DNA of 41,741 bases from Acidobacteriota bacterium (GTDB lineage: Bacteria; Actinomycetota; Actinomycetes; Actinomycetales; Microbacteriaceae): assembly GCA_019351995.1 (NCBI GenBank), contig JABBOD010000001.1:1-41741 (forward strand). Direction: 5' to 3'. A program made the translations under genes and the position numbers. Below the pieces are notes generated by a model. That model had not been told where the DNA came from. It did no database searches and was given only the letters and a program-made list of their open reading frames with translations. Below, in pieces: positions 28,580 through 39,334 of this stretch. The stretch's first letter is position 1. Each line of letters begins with the position of its first letter.

Positions 28580-30409
28580 TCAAGGAAGGTCGCCGCGCGA
28601 GGGCTGCGCGACCACGTCCAGAACGCCCACACCGTAGCTCTCGAGCTTCTTCTCGCCGACACCCGAGATGGTGCCGAGCTGTTCCAGCGAGGAGGGCCGA
28701 GTGAGGGCGATGCCGCGCAACGTCGCGTCACCGAACACGATGTAGGCCGGAACGCCCTGTTCGCGGGCGACCCCCGCGCGCCACTCGCGCAATCGCTCGA
28801 ACAGCGGTCGGGCCTCATCGGGGAGCTCCGATCCCGCCTTGGACTTCGCGGCCCTGGCCGGCTTGATCGTCTCGCGACGGAGCATGACGACCCGCGATCC
28901 GTCGAGAACGGAGGCAGACGCATCCGTGATCACCAGAGTGCCGTACCCATCGGCGGCGACGCCGAGCAGTCCCTGCGCGAGAAGCTGCCGCACCACGCCG
29001 CGCCACTCCTGCTCGCCGAGCTCACTGCCGATCCCGAAGGTCTTCAGCTCCGTGTGCGACTGGCTGCGCACACGCTCGGTCTCGCGGCCGAGCAGGATGT
29101 CGATCAGGTGCCCGGCCCCGAAGCGCTGGTGCCTCTCGCGCCAGAGCCGCACGACCGTCGAGAGGAGCTTCTGGGCGGGAACCGTGCCGTCCCACGCCTC
29201 GGGCGGGGACAGGCAGGTGTCGCAGTTGCCGCACGCGGTGGACGGCTGGCCGAAGTAGCCGAGCAGCTGCACCCGCCGGCACTGGACCGTTTCGCAGAGA
29301 GCGAGCATCGCATCGAGGTGGGCGGAGAGTTTGCGACGGTGCGCGAGGTCCCCCTCGCTCTGGTCGATCATGCGGCGCTGCTGCACGACGTCCTGCAGGC
29401 CGTAGGCCAGCCAGGCGGTCGAAGGCAGCCCGTCGCGGCCGGCGCGGCCGGTCTCCTGGTAGTACCCCTCCACGCTCTTGGGCAGATCGAGGTGGGCGAC
29501 GAAGCGCACGTCGGGCTTATCGATCCCCATGCCGAACGCGATGGTCGCGACCATGACGATCCCGTCCTCCCGGAGGAAGCGCGACTGGTTGCGAGCGCGA
29601 ACCTCGGCCGAGAGACCGGCGTGGTACGGCAGAGCGGGGATACCCTCCGCCACGAGCGCGTCGGCGGTCTTCTCGACCGAGGCGCGCGACAGGCAGTAGA
29701 CGATTCCGGCATCGCCAGGATGCTCGGTACGGATCAGCTGCAGCAACTGCCGCAGCGGCTGGTCCTTCGGCTCGATGCGGTACTGGATGTTGGGCCGGTC
29801 GAAGCTGGAGACGAACAGTTCCGCGCCGCCCAGCTCCAACCGCGCGGCGATCTCGTTGCGGGTCTGATCGGTGGCGGTTGCCGTGAGCGCGATGCGCGGA
29901 ACGGTGGGCCAGCGCTCGTGGAGCACCGAGAGGGCGAGGTAGTCCGGTCGGAAATCGTGACCCCACTGCGCAACGCAGTGCGCCTCGTCGATCGCGAAGA
30001 GCGAGATCGAGGTCCGATCGAGGAGGCCGAGCGTCGACTCCAGCTTCAGCCGCTCTGGGGCGAGGTAGACGAGGTCGAGCTCACCGGCGAGGAGGGCGGC
30101 TTCGACCCGGCGGCGCTCGTCGGCATCCTGGGTCGAGTTCAGGAAGGCGGCGCGCACGCCGACCGCCGACAGGGCATCGACCTGGTCCTGCATGAGCGCG
30201 ATCAAGGGGGAGACGACGACGCCGGTCCCCCGCCGTACCAGCGCGGGAATCTGGTAGCAGAGCGACTTGCCGCCGCCGGTCGGCATCAGGACGAGCGCGT
30301 CTCCGCCCTCGATCACGCGCTCGACGATGGCCGACTGCAGGCCACGGAAGTCCTCGTAGCCGAAGACGCGGTGCAGGATCTCGAGCGCGGGCGAGGCGAG
30401 GGAGACCAT
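28580..30409 (-). CDS. recQ: ATP-dependent DNA helicase RecQ
   Basis: A 609-residue 3'-5' DNA helicase of recombination and repair. The SF2 core has Walker A MPTGGGKSLCYQIPA (Lys48), motif II AIDEAHCVAQWGHDFRPDY with the RecQ-specific aromatic-rich loop, IALTATATDQTRNEI, and motifs V/VI in VATIAFGMGIDKPDVRFVAH and YYQETGRAGRDGLP. The RecQ C-terminal zinc site follows (CRRVQLLGYFG and CGNCDTC), then a winged helix, and an HRDC domain near the end (ARPLFERLREWRAGVAREQ). Length equals that of E. coli RecQ. ATG 30409 has no Shine-Dalgarno sequence and TACTGT lies seven bases upstream, as in a leaderless transcript. Confidence 0.95.
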   Translation of the reverse strand: MVSLASPALEILHRVFGYEDFRGLQSAIVERVIEGGDALVLMPTGGGKSLCYQIPALVRRGTGVVVSPLIALMQDQVDALSAVGVRAAFLNSTQDADERRRVEAALLAGELDLVYLAPERLKLESTLGLLDRTSISLFAIDEAHCVAQWGHDFRPDYLALSVLHERWPTVPRIALTATATDQTRNEIAARLELGGAELFVSSFDRPNIQYRIEPKDQPLRQLLQLIRTEHPGDAGIVYCLSRASVEKTADALVAEGIPALPYHAGLSAEVRARNQSRFLREDGIVMVATIAFGMGIDKPDVRFVAHLDLPKSVEGYYQETGRAGRDGLPSTAWLAYGLQDVVQQRRMIDQSEGDLAHRRKLSAHLDAMLALCETVQCRRVQLLGYFGQPSTACGNCDTCLSPPEAWDGTVPAQKLLSTVVRLWRERHQRFGAGHLIDILLGRETERVRSQSHTELKTFGIGSELGEQEWRGVVRQLLAQGLLGVAADGYGTLVITDASASVLDGSRVVMLRRETIKPARAAKSKAGSELPDEARPLFERLREWRAGVAREQGVPAYIVFGDATLRGIALTRPSSLEQLGTISGVGEKKLESYGVGVLDVVAQPSRGDLP

Positions 30410-30499
30410 GCCGTCAACAGTACGGGCAGGGGCTGACGGACGGCTCTCGCTACCCCCCGGGCGGGTGGCACCCTAAGACGTGCTTTTGTGGGGGACAAG

Positions 30500-30600
30500 A
30501 GCCCGGATAGCTTGTGTCTTGGCAACAGGGGAACTCCGGGGGGAGATATTCCCGTGGCGTCGCCCGCTTCTGGGGGGAAGCGGGCGACGCGCCCTCTTCG
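30500..30600 (-). ncRNA. 6C-like small RNA (two C-loop hairpins)
   Basis: On the minus strand two hairpins stand three bases apart. The first (30557-30590) has perfect 14-bp arms, GCGTCGCCCGCTTC and GAAGCGGGCGACGC, around a CCCCCA loop. The second (30529-30553) pairs GGGAA with TTCCC and CTCC with GGAG around CCCC. Each apex thus shows a run of exactly six cytosines. This is the defining feature of the actinobacterial 6C RNA, whose C-rich loops are proposed to pair with G-rich translation-initiation regions. Boundaries are approximate. A weak further hairpin (ACAAG/CTTGT, 30496-30516) follows, but no T-run is seen. The hairpins could instead be a terminator for the acetyltransferase gene. Confidence 0.55.
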
Positions 30601-30665
30601 CAGCCTCTTCGTGCTGCGATCGCGCGCCGGCGTTCTCAGCCGCCGGCGTTGCGCCGGTCGCCGTT

Positions 30666-31085
30666 TCAGTCCGTGACGAGCCGCTTACCGAGGCTCACGG
30701 CGTCATCACGGCCGTAGCCGATGGCCGTGTAGAAGGCGAGCGCCTCGGTGTTGTCGCCTCGTACCTGCAGGTTGACCTTCGGGCAGCCGCGGGCGCGCAG
30801 CAGGCGCTCGATCTCGACCATCAGCGCCCTGGCGCGACCCGCCCCACGGGCATCCGGATGCACGGCGAGATAGTTCACCCAACCCCTGTGCCCCTCGTAA
30901 CCACCCATGACGGTTGCGATCGGCGCGCCCGCCTCATCGACGCCCACGCGGAACAGCTCGCGCTGCACCGCGAGCTTGCGCGCGATGTCGGCTCGTGGGT
31001 CGTTCCACGGGCGCGTCAGATCGCAGAGACGCCAGAGGGCGACAACCGAATCGGTGTCGCCCTCCTCGAATGCTCTGATATGCAT
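30666..31085 (-). CDS. GNAT family N-acetyltransferase, YpeA type
   Basis: A 139-residue GNAT acyltransferase. It closely resembles the E. coli YpeA family across its length: LWRLCDLTRPWNDPRADIAR, ATVMGGYEGHRGWVNYLAVH, PDARGAGRARALMVEIERLL (acetyl-CoA pyrophosphate loop RGAGRA), RARGCPKVNLQVRGDNTEAL and YTAIGYGRDDAVSLGKRLV. The substrate of this family is not established. It begins 16 bases after the DEAD-box helicase stop, so the two are probably co-transcribed. The ATG has only a weak GGCGG upstream. Confidence 0.88.
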   Translation of the reverse strand: MHIRAFEEGDTDSVVALWRLCDLTRPWNDPRADIARKLAVQRELFRVGVDEAGAPIATVMGGYEGHRGWVNYLAVHPDARGAGRARALMVEIERLLRARGCPKVNLQVRGDNTEALAFYTAIGYGRDDAVSLGKRLVTD

Positions 31086-31101
31086 CCGCCAACGCTTGTC
31101 G

Positions 31102-33240
<2,139 letters not shown>

Positions 33241-33463
33241 GTTGATATGAACTTTCCGGTGTTCTGTACAGAGTGCGCAGCGCAGAGCCCGCACACACAT
33301 ACACGGAGGGCACACGCCACGAGAACCCGGGCGATACTGACCGGGGCCGTTTTCCTGAATGGATTCCTCGCCAGCGGATGCGCTGGTGATCCGGCCCGCA
33401 CGACTGAACAGTGGTGCAACGAGGCAGAGACCTCGTGAAGTGTCGTGAGCCGACCTTCCTACG
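33241..33463 (-). other. Long leader region of the DEAD-box helicase gene with hairpins
   Basis: These 223 bp separate the RND transporter stop from the helicase start. No gene is supported here. Two inverted repeats are visible: ACGAGG-CAGAGA-CCTCGT (33419-33436) and CCAGCG-GATG-CGCTGG (33371-33386). The first may end the RND transcript, though without a T-run. The second would lie in a long 5' leader of the helicase mRNA, as found for some cold-regulated DEAD-box genes. This is inference. Confidence 0.4.
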
Positions 33464-36400
33464 TTAGTCGATCGGACCGCTTTGCGCGAGAGCGGGTTCC
33501 GGCGCGGCGGGCGGCGCCTCCTCAGACGACCGAGACCCCGGGGCGATCGGATGCGCGCGCCGGTTCCGCGCGCTGCGTACCACCCACACGATCAGGGCCG
33601 CGATCAGCAGCAGCAGGCCGACGATGAGGCCGAGACCCCCCAGGCGCACGCCGAGCGAGGTGCGTGCGAGGCCGGCCGCGACTCCCCCGGCGGTGAGGGC
33701 GATCCCGCCGGCCAGAAGTACGCCGCCGCCGATGGCGAGCACACGGGTCAGGATCGAGGTCGGCAGCTTCGGGTACTCCGCGCGACGCTCTGCGGCACCT
33801 TCCACCAGGTAGAAGAGCACGGGCAGCACGAGCAGCGTCAGGATCGTCGACGACACCAACCCGCCGATCACGATGATCGCGAGCGGCTGCGAGATGAAGC
33901 CACCGTGTCCGGTGAGACCGAGGCCGAGCGGCAGGAGAGCACCGATCGTCGCCAAAGCGGTCATCAGGATCGGGCGCAGACGACGCGCGGCGCCGTTGAT
34001 GATCGCGTCACCGACCTTGAACCCGCGCGCTCGGTACTGGTTGATCAGGTCGACGAGCACGATCGCGTTCGTCACCACGATCCCGACGAGCATCAGCAGG
34101 CCGATGATCGAGGCGACACCGAGCGGCACCCCGGAGATCACCTGCAGGGCGATCGCTCCGGTGGCAGCGAACGGGATCGAGACGAGCAGCAGAAGCGGTT
34201 GCCGCAGGCTCTTGAACGTCGCAACCATCACGACGTAGACGATCAGGATCGCGGCCAACAGCGCCAGACCGAGCTGCTGGAACGAGCTGCTCTGCTGCGA
34301 GGTCACACCGCCGAGGGTCACGGTCGCCGACGCCGGAACCTTCACCTTGTTCACTGCCGCCTGCACGAGCGCCGACGCGTTACCCGTGTTGTCGGTCCCC
34401 GGGACCACCGTCAGCGTCGCGCTCCGGAGCCCCTTGATCGTGGTGACACTCGACGGTCCGTTCACGGTCGTCACGGTCGCGATGTCCGACAGCGGCACCG
34501 GGCCCTTGAGCGTCGGGACCGAGAACGCCTCGAGCTCGGCCTGCGTTGTCGGCTTGGCGGGGTTGTTCACGTAGATCGAGAGGGTCTTCTCGCTGATCAC
34601 GATCGTGCCCGTCGCGCTCGGGTTCATCGCCTGGGTCACGATGCCGCCCACCTGCTGCTCGCTGAGACCGTCGGCCGCCGCCTTGGCGCGGTCGATCTGC
34701 ACGGCGAGATACGGCAGCGAGGCCGAGAGGTTGCTGGTCGCCTGCGAGACGACCGACAGCTTGGAAACCGCGGCGAGGATGTCGCTGCTCGCCTTGCGCA
34801 GATCGGCGTCGCTGCCCGCGGTGATGTCGATCGCGATGTTGGACGACGCGAACCCGCCCTGCGCCGCCTGCACCGCGATATCACCCTCGCCCTTGATGGT
34901 CTTGAGCGCGGCGGTGATGGTGTTCTGCAGCTTCGCCTGGTCGGCATTCGGGTCGGTGGTGAGCGAGAACGTGCTCGACCCCCCGCCGGAGAATGCGGCG
35001 CGCAGGGAGCTCCCACCCGATCCGATGGTCAGGAGAACCGTGTCGACCCCCTTGATGCTGCGGAGCTTCTTCTCGACCACGGTGGCTGCGTCGTTCTGCG
35101 CGGCGAGGCTCGTGCCGAGTGGCAGCGTCTGCGTCACGGTCAGCGTGTTCTGCCCGCTGTTGCCGATGAAGTTCGTCTTCAGTCCGCTCGCCGCGAGTCC
35201 GCTGCCGGCGAGGATCAGCAGAGCGAGCACGAGGACGATGGCGGGGAACTTGAGGGTCCACCGGATGACCGGAAGGTAGGCCCGCTGCAGCAGAGTCGGG
35301 TGCTGCAGTTCATCCGCAGCGGAGAGGCGGCCGGTCGAGGCCGCCGCAACGGTGTCCGGGGTCGGCTCGCCTTCGGCGTGCTTGTGCACCGACTTGGTAT
35401 TGCCGAGGAACCAGTAGGCGAGCACCGGCACGATGGTGAGCGCCACGAACAGCGACGACAGCAGTGCCATGGTGACCGTGAGCGCGAAGGGCCGGAACAG
35501 CTCGCCGGTGATGTCGCCGACGAACGCGACCGGGAGGAAGACGGCAACGGTGGTGATGGTCGACGCCGTGACGGCGACGGCAACCTCCCGCACCGCCGAT
35601 TTGATGGCTTCGAGCTTGGGCTCGCCGAGACCGATGTGTCTCTTGATGTTCTCGATCACGACGATCGAGTCATCGACGACTCGCCCGATCGCGATGGTCA
35701 ACGCGGCCAGGGTGATGACGTTCAAGGTGTAGTTGGCAGCGGTCATGCCCAGGAAGGTGATGAAGACCGAGACCGGGATCGAGATCGCCGTGACCAGGGT
35801 CGACCGCACCGAGAACAGGAAGATGAAGATGACGACCACGGCGAAGATCAGACCAAGCCCGCCCTCCTCGGCAAGGCTGTTGATCGACGTCGTGATCGAG
35901 GGCGCCTGGTCCGAGACGACGGTGAACTTCGTGTTTCCACCGAGCTGCTTCTCCAGCGTCGGAATGTCGTTCCGGACGGTCTGCGACACGGTCACGGTAT
36001 TGCCGGCGGCCGTCTTCGTGATGTTCAGCGAGACAGCCGGCTTGCCGTTGACGCTGGAATAGCCGGCCACCGGGTTATCGACGACCGCCACCGTTGCGAG
36101 ATCCCCGATAGTCGGCGGGGTGGGGAGACGGCCACCCAGCACCGGAAGAGCGGCGATGTCGGCGGTGCTGGTCAGCTTCTGGCCGGACTGCACGGTGAGC
36201 GTCTTGCCGTTTTCGGTGATGGAACCACTGGCGAGCAGGGTTCCGTTGGCCGCGAGCGCGGTCTTGATCGACTGGATGCTGAGGCCGTCTTTGGTCAGCG
36301 TGTCGGCGTTCGGCGTGATGGCGACGCGCTGCGAGGCGTCGCCGAGCAGCGTGACATCACTGACTCCGCTGAGCTGTTTGAGATTGGTGACGGTGAGGCT

Positions 36401-36871
36401 GGCGAGCTTGGACGCCAGCAGGTGCGGGTCGAGGTCGCTGGTGACGGCGAGCTGGATGACCGGGAGGTCGCTGAGGCTGAAGGTGATCACCTGGGGCGTG
36501 ACGCCCGTCGGGAGTGTTGTCGAGATCCGGTCGATGGCGAGCTGGATCTTCTGCTCGGCCGTCGCGATGCTGGTGCCGTAGGTGAACGAAGCGGTCACCG
36601 TCGAGGCGCCGGTCTGCGAGGTCGCCGTCGTGGAGTCCAGGTTCTCGATGCCCTGGATGGCGCTCTCGATCGGGGTCGAGACATCGTTGCTGACCACATC
36701 GGGCGAGGCGCCGGGATAGGTCGTCACGATGAAGACCGACGGGAGCGAGAGCGAGGGGATGAGCTCCTGCTTGAACAGCGTCAGCGAGATCCCGCCGAAG
36801 ACCGCCACCACGATCGTGATAAGCGCAATGAGTGCGCGGTTGCGCAGGCTGAAAACGGACAGCAAATGCAC
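33464..36871 (-). CDS. RND superfamily efflux transporter permease (AcrB/SwrC-like)
   Basis: A 1135-residue transporter with the duplicated RND layout. TM1 follows the start (RNRALIALITIVVAVFGGIS), then a large extracytoplasmic domain (about residues 40-330), TMs 2-6, a cytoplasmic linker, TM7 (ALLILAGSGLAASG), a second large extracytoplasmic domain, and TMs 8-12. RND signatures include QELIPSLSLPSVFIVTTYPG, GRVVDDSIVVIENIKRHIGL in TM4 with the proton-relay Asp pair, and GLLMLVGIVVTNAIVLVDLI. After TM12 it has two extra C-terminal hydrophobic segments and a charged tail. GTG 36871 is supported by GGGGAG; the open frame runs on to 37042. No adaptor or outer-membrane gene is adjacent, as expected for a single-membrane host. 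It lies 91 bp downstream of the MocR gene. The substrate is unknown. Confidence 0.9.
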   Translation of the reverse strand: MHLLSVFSLRNRALIALITIVVAVFGGISLTLFKQELIPSLSLPSVFIVTTYPGASPDVVSNDVSTPIESAIQGIENLDSTTATSQTGASTVTASFTYGTSIATAEQKIQLAIDRISTTLPTGVTPQVITFSLSDLPVIQLAVTSDLDPHLLASKLASLTVTNLKQLSGVSDVTLLGDASQRVAITPNADTLTKDGLSIQSIKTALAANGTLLASGSITENGKTLTVQSGQKLTSTADIAALPVLGGRLPTPPTIGDLATVAVVDNPVAGYSSVNGKPAVSLNITKTAAGNTVTVSQTVRNDIPTLEKQLGGNTKFTVVSDQAPSITTSINSLAEEGGLGLIFAVVVIFIFLFSVRSTLVTAISIPVSVFITFLGMTAANYTLNVITLAALTIAIGRVVDDSIVVIENIKRHIGLGEPKLEAIKSAVREVAVAVTASTITTVAVFLPVAFVGDITGELFRPFALTVTMALLSSLFVALTIVPVLAYWFLGNTKSVHKHAEGEPTPDTVAAASTGRLSAADELQHPTLLQRAYLPVIRWTLKFPAIVLVLALLILAGSGLAASGLKTNFIGNSGQNTLTVTQTLPLGTSLAAQNDAATVVEKKLRSIKGVDTVLLTIGSGGSSLRAAFSGGGSSTFSLTTDPNADQAKLQNTITAALKTIKGEGDIAVQAAQGGFASSNIAIDITAGSDADLRKASSDILAAVSKLSVVSQATSNLSASLPYLAVQIDRAKAAADGLSEQQVGGIVTQAMNPSATGTIVISEKTLSIYVNNPAKPTTQAELEAFSVPTLKGPVPLSDIATVTTVNGPSSVTTIKGLRSATLTVVPGTDNTGNASALVQAAVNKVKVPASATVTLGGVTSQQSSSFQQLGLALLAAILIVYVVMVATFKSLRQPLLLLVSIPFAATGAIALQVISGVPLGVASIIGLLMLVGIVVTNAIVLVDLINQYRARGFKVGDAIINGAARRLRPILMTALATIGALLPLGLGLTGHGGFISQPLAIIVIGGLVSSTILTLLVLPVLFYLVEGAAERRAEYPKLPTSILTRVLAIGGGVLLAGGIALTAGGVAAGLARTSLGVRLGGLGLIVGLLLLIAALIVWVVRSARNRRAHPIAPGSRSSEEAPPAAPEPALAQSGPID

Positions 36872-36962
36872 GTGGATGTCTCCCCAAGTCGTCTTGGCAA
36901 GTATCGCAAGGCGATTCTGGGTGCTCGTACTCCCCCGGGATGAAGGTGACGGCAGCCGCCGG

Positions 36963-38399
36963 TCAGACCACCTCGGCCAAGTCCTCGTGACCGATTCCCA
37001 GCGGATGCCGGCCGACCATGCTCCACGCGGAGGCCATGGCATCGACGGCGCGGTCGATCAGCTCGGGCGGGTGGCTGTAGGGAACGCGGATGAATCGCTC
37101 GAAGACTCCGTTCATTCCGAACCGCGGGCCTGCCGCGATCACGAGCCCCTCGTTGCGCGCGGCCAGCGCGAGCTGCGAGCTGATGGGTGCACCGATGTTC
37201 ACCCAGAGAGTCAGGCCGCCATCGGGCGAGGGAACCGTCCACTCGGGCAGCCGCTCGCCCAGACGCGCGATCAGGTGGTCGCGTCCCGCACGCAGGTAGG
37301 CGCGGCGGTCGGCGAGGATTGCGTCATACTCTCCGAGCAGCTCGAGCACGATCAACTGGTCGAGGATCGGCGTCCCGAGGTCGCTCGAGTAGCGAAGTCG
37401 TGCGACGCGCTGAATCAGCTCCCGATCTGCGCGGATCCAGCCGACCCGCAATCCGCCCCACACGGTCTTGCCGACCGAGCCGACGGTGACCGCCCGCCCG
37501 TGGACGGCGAACGGCGGGGTGAGTGGGGCATCCACTCGGAGATCGGCGAAGCCGAGCTCCCCCATCGTCTCATCGGCGATGAGCGTGGTGCCCTGCGCGA
37601 GGGCGAGCGCGGTGGTGCGGTCACGGAGCTCCGGAGACATGGATCGGCCGGTCGGGTTGTGATGGTCGGGCATCAGGTAGCCGATGGTCGGGCTGGTGCG
37701 CCGGAACGCCTGCTCGAGGCTGGGTTCGTCCCAGCCCTCGTCGGTGGTCACCGCGACTGGGACCAGCCGCGCGCCGTTGTGCCTGAGCGCATCTGAGGCG
37801 TGCGGATAGGTGGGACTCTCGACGAGGGCGCGGTCACCGCGGGCTAACAAGGTGCGCGCGAGAAGCCCGATCGCGTGCTGGGCCCCGACCGTGATCATCA
37901 GCTCATCCGCATCGGTGGGCAGGCCTCTGGCTGTGAAGCGATCGGCGAGCGCTTGGCGAAGTGCCCGGAGCCCGATCGGGTCGAAGCCGGATTCGCCCAA
38001 ATAGGAGGGGAGCAGCGCCGCCGCGCGCTCGGCGGCGGCGGCGACGGCAGGGACGGCCGGCAACGTCGCCTTGCTGAAGTCGAGGAACTCGGGCGGTGCG
38101 ATCGTCTCGAGCGGAACCGCGTTGCGCCCGGGCAGCCGTACGACGCTGCCCGATCCGCGCAGGCTCTCGAGATACCCGGAATCGCGCAGTTGCGCGTAGG
38201 CCGCCGAGATCGTCGTGCGGCTGAGTCCGAGCTGGGTAGCGATTTCTCGTTCGGCGGGCAGCCGGGTGCCCAGTGCGAGACGACCATCGAGCACCAGAAG
38301 ACGGATGCGATCCGCGAGCGCCGCGTACGCGGGGGTCGCCCCGAGGCCACGCCATCCGTCCAGAAGGGATACCAAAGCTCGAGCCGAGAGAGTGACCAC
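36963..38399 (-). CDS. MocR-type regulator (GntR HTH fused to class I aminotransferase domain), YczR-like
   Basis: A 478-residue MocR/PdxR-family protein. The GntR winged HTH (about residues 20-90) reads AYAALADRIRLLVLDGRLAL, GTRLPAEREIATQLGLSRTT and ISAAYAQLRDSGYLESLRGS. A linker leads to the fold-type I aminotransferase domain with LMPDHHNPTGRSMS and the PLP-binding Lys311 in GSVGKTVWGGLRVGWIR. The start is GTG 38399, with TAGAGT six bases upstream (leaderless type). It is divergent from yczE, an arrangement known from other bacteria in which the MocR regulator (YczR) controls the membrane protein YczE. Repeats fitting MocR sites occupy the gap. The RND gene downstream may be read from the same promoter. 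Confidence 0.92.
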   Translation of the reverse strand: MVTLSARALVSLLDGWRGLGATPAYAALADRIRLLVLDGRLALGTRLPAEREIATQLGLSRTTISAAYAQLRDSGYLESLRGSGSVVRLPGRNAVPLETIAPPEFLDFSKATLPAVPAVAAAAERAAALLPSYLGESGFDPIGLRALRQALADRFTARGLPTDADELMITVGAQHAIGLLARTLLARGDRALVESPTYPHASDALRHNGARLVPVAVTTDEGWDEPSLEQAFRRTSPTIGYLMPDHHNPTGRSMSPELRDRTTALALAQGTTLIADETMGELGFADLRVDAPLTPPFAVHGRAVTVGSVGKTVWGGLRVGWIRADRELIQRVARLRYSSDLGTPILDQLIVLELLGEYDAILADRRAYLRAGRDHLIARLGERLPEWTVPSPDGGLTLWVNIGAPISSQLALAARNEGLVIAAGPRFGMNGVFERFIRVPYSHPPELIDRAVDAMASAWSMVGRHPLGIGHEDLAEVV

Positions 38400-38414
38400 G
38401 CGGCCACTCTAGCT

Positions 38415-38453
38415 CGATTGGCATCTACACAGAAGTCCAATTCGGCGATTGGC
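38415..38453. promoter_or_regulatory. Putative MocR (YczR) binding repeats
   Basis: CGATTGGC occurs twice in direct orientation (38415-38422 and 38446-38453), 31 bp apart, about three helical turns. An inverted CCAAT (38437-38441) lies between. MocR regulators commonly bind direct repeats whose spacing keeps them on one DNA face. The first copy sits just upstream of the mocR -10-like hexamer, the second just before the yczE start. Confidence 0.55.
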
Positions 38454-38460
38454 TTGCCCC

Positions 38461-39090
38461 ATGACCACCGCTCTCGTCACTCCTCGCCTCACAGGGTCAC
38501 GCGCCGTGTGGGCACGCCGCATCATCCAGCTCCTGGTGGGCCTCTTCCTCTACGGAATCGGTCTGGCCCTGATGGTGCGTGCCGGCATCGGACTCGCACC
38601 GTGGGACGTGCTCTCCCAGGGGATCTCCCTGCGCACTGGGATTCCCTTCGGGCTGGTGACCAACATCCTGGGCGCCATCGTGCTGCTGCTCTGGATCCCG
38701 ATCCGCGTGCGCGTCGGCCTCGGCACGGTCGCCAACGTCCTCCTGGTCGGCACCAGCGCGCAGCTCGGCCTGAACGTCATCCCGCAGCAGACCGTGCCGG
38801 GCATTCAGGCGCTCGTGTTCGCGGGGGGCCTTGCCGTCGTGGCCGTCGCCACGGGCCTCTATATCGGCGCACGTCTCGGCCCCGGCCCGCGCGACGGGCT
38901 GATGACCGGTCTGCATCGCCGCACCGGACGACCGATCTGGATGGTGCGCACCGCCTTGGAGACCGTCGTCCTGATCGCGGGCGTTCTTCTCGGCGGTCAG
39001 TTCGGGATCGGCACCATCGCCTTCGCCATGCTCATCGGGCCGATGGTGAACGTGACGCTCCCGCTGTTTCACATCCCCGAGCGCGCGTAA
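38461..39090 (+). CDS. yczE: YczE/YitT family integral membrane protein
   Basis: A 209-residue membrane protein with about five to six hydrophobic segments. The YczE signature is present: QLLVGLFLYGIGLALMVRAG, IGLAPWDVLSQGISLRTGIP, FGLVTNILGAIVLLLWIPI, GLYIGARLGPGPRDGLMTGL and QFGIGTIAFAMLIGPMVNVT. The biochemical function is unknown; some studies link YczE-like proteins to transport or to vitamin B6-related control through the MocR regulator. ATG 38461 is used; an open frame extends 12 bases upstream to a TTG. No clear Shine-Dalgarno sequence is seen. It is divergent from the MocR gene. Confidence 0.9.
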   Translation: MTTALVTPRLTGSRAVWARRIIQLLVGLFLYGIGLALMVRAGIGLAPWDVLSQGISLRTGIPFGLVTNILGAIVLLLWIPIRVRVGLGTVANVLLVGTSAQLGLNVIPQQTVPGIQALVFAGGLAVVAVATGLYIGARLGPGPRDGLMTGLHRRTGRPIWMVRTALETVVLIAGVLLGGQFGIGTIAFAMLIGPMVNVTLPLFHIPERA

Positions 39091-39153
39091 CCATCGCTGC
39101 CGGAACGGCGATGCCTCCGTCGCGACGCCGCCACGCCCGCAAATCGCCACGCC

Positions 39154-39236
39154 CCCAAATCAAGGATGAGCGCCCCACCTCCCCGGCCCGCCGACCGTCC
39201 GACAGGCGCTGAGGGCCACGGCAGCCTTGATTTGGG
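39154..39236. repeat. Inverted repeat CCCAAATCAAGG...CCTTGATTTGGG between yczE and kimA
   Basis: Perfect 12-bp arms lie at 39154-39165 and 39225-39236 and enclose 59 bp that contain a second nested pair, AGCGCC (39169-39174) and GGCGCT (39205-39210). The rest of this 244-bp gap holds the palindrome CGGGCTCGAGCCCG (39251-39264) and the kimA promoter. The long structure is unlike a simple terminator and could be a mobile intergenic repeat or a structured RNA. Confidence 0.6.
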
Positions 39237-39334
39237 AGGGCAGGTGACGGCGGGCTCGAGCCCGGAATCCGGGCGATCTCGTCAGCGGAATAAGAAAATG
39301 CGCAGCCGCAATCGGCGGTGTACGCTAACCCCTC

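Noticed and set aside
29054..30436. Plus-strand open frame of 460 codons
   Set aside because: Antisense to recQ, which has complete helicase motifs.
33482..36943. Very long open frame (1153 codons) on the plus strand
   Set aside because: It is the exact antisense of the RND transporter gene. Its product is a low-complexity Arg/Asp/Gly/His-rich string with no domain, typical of an antisense frame in high-GC DNA.
39237..39334. c-di-AMP (ydaO) riboswitch before the KimA-like gene
   Set aside because: A -10-like TACGCT lies eight bases from the start codon, and the preceding sequence shows no ydaO-type conserved bases.
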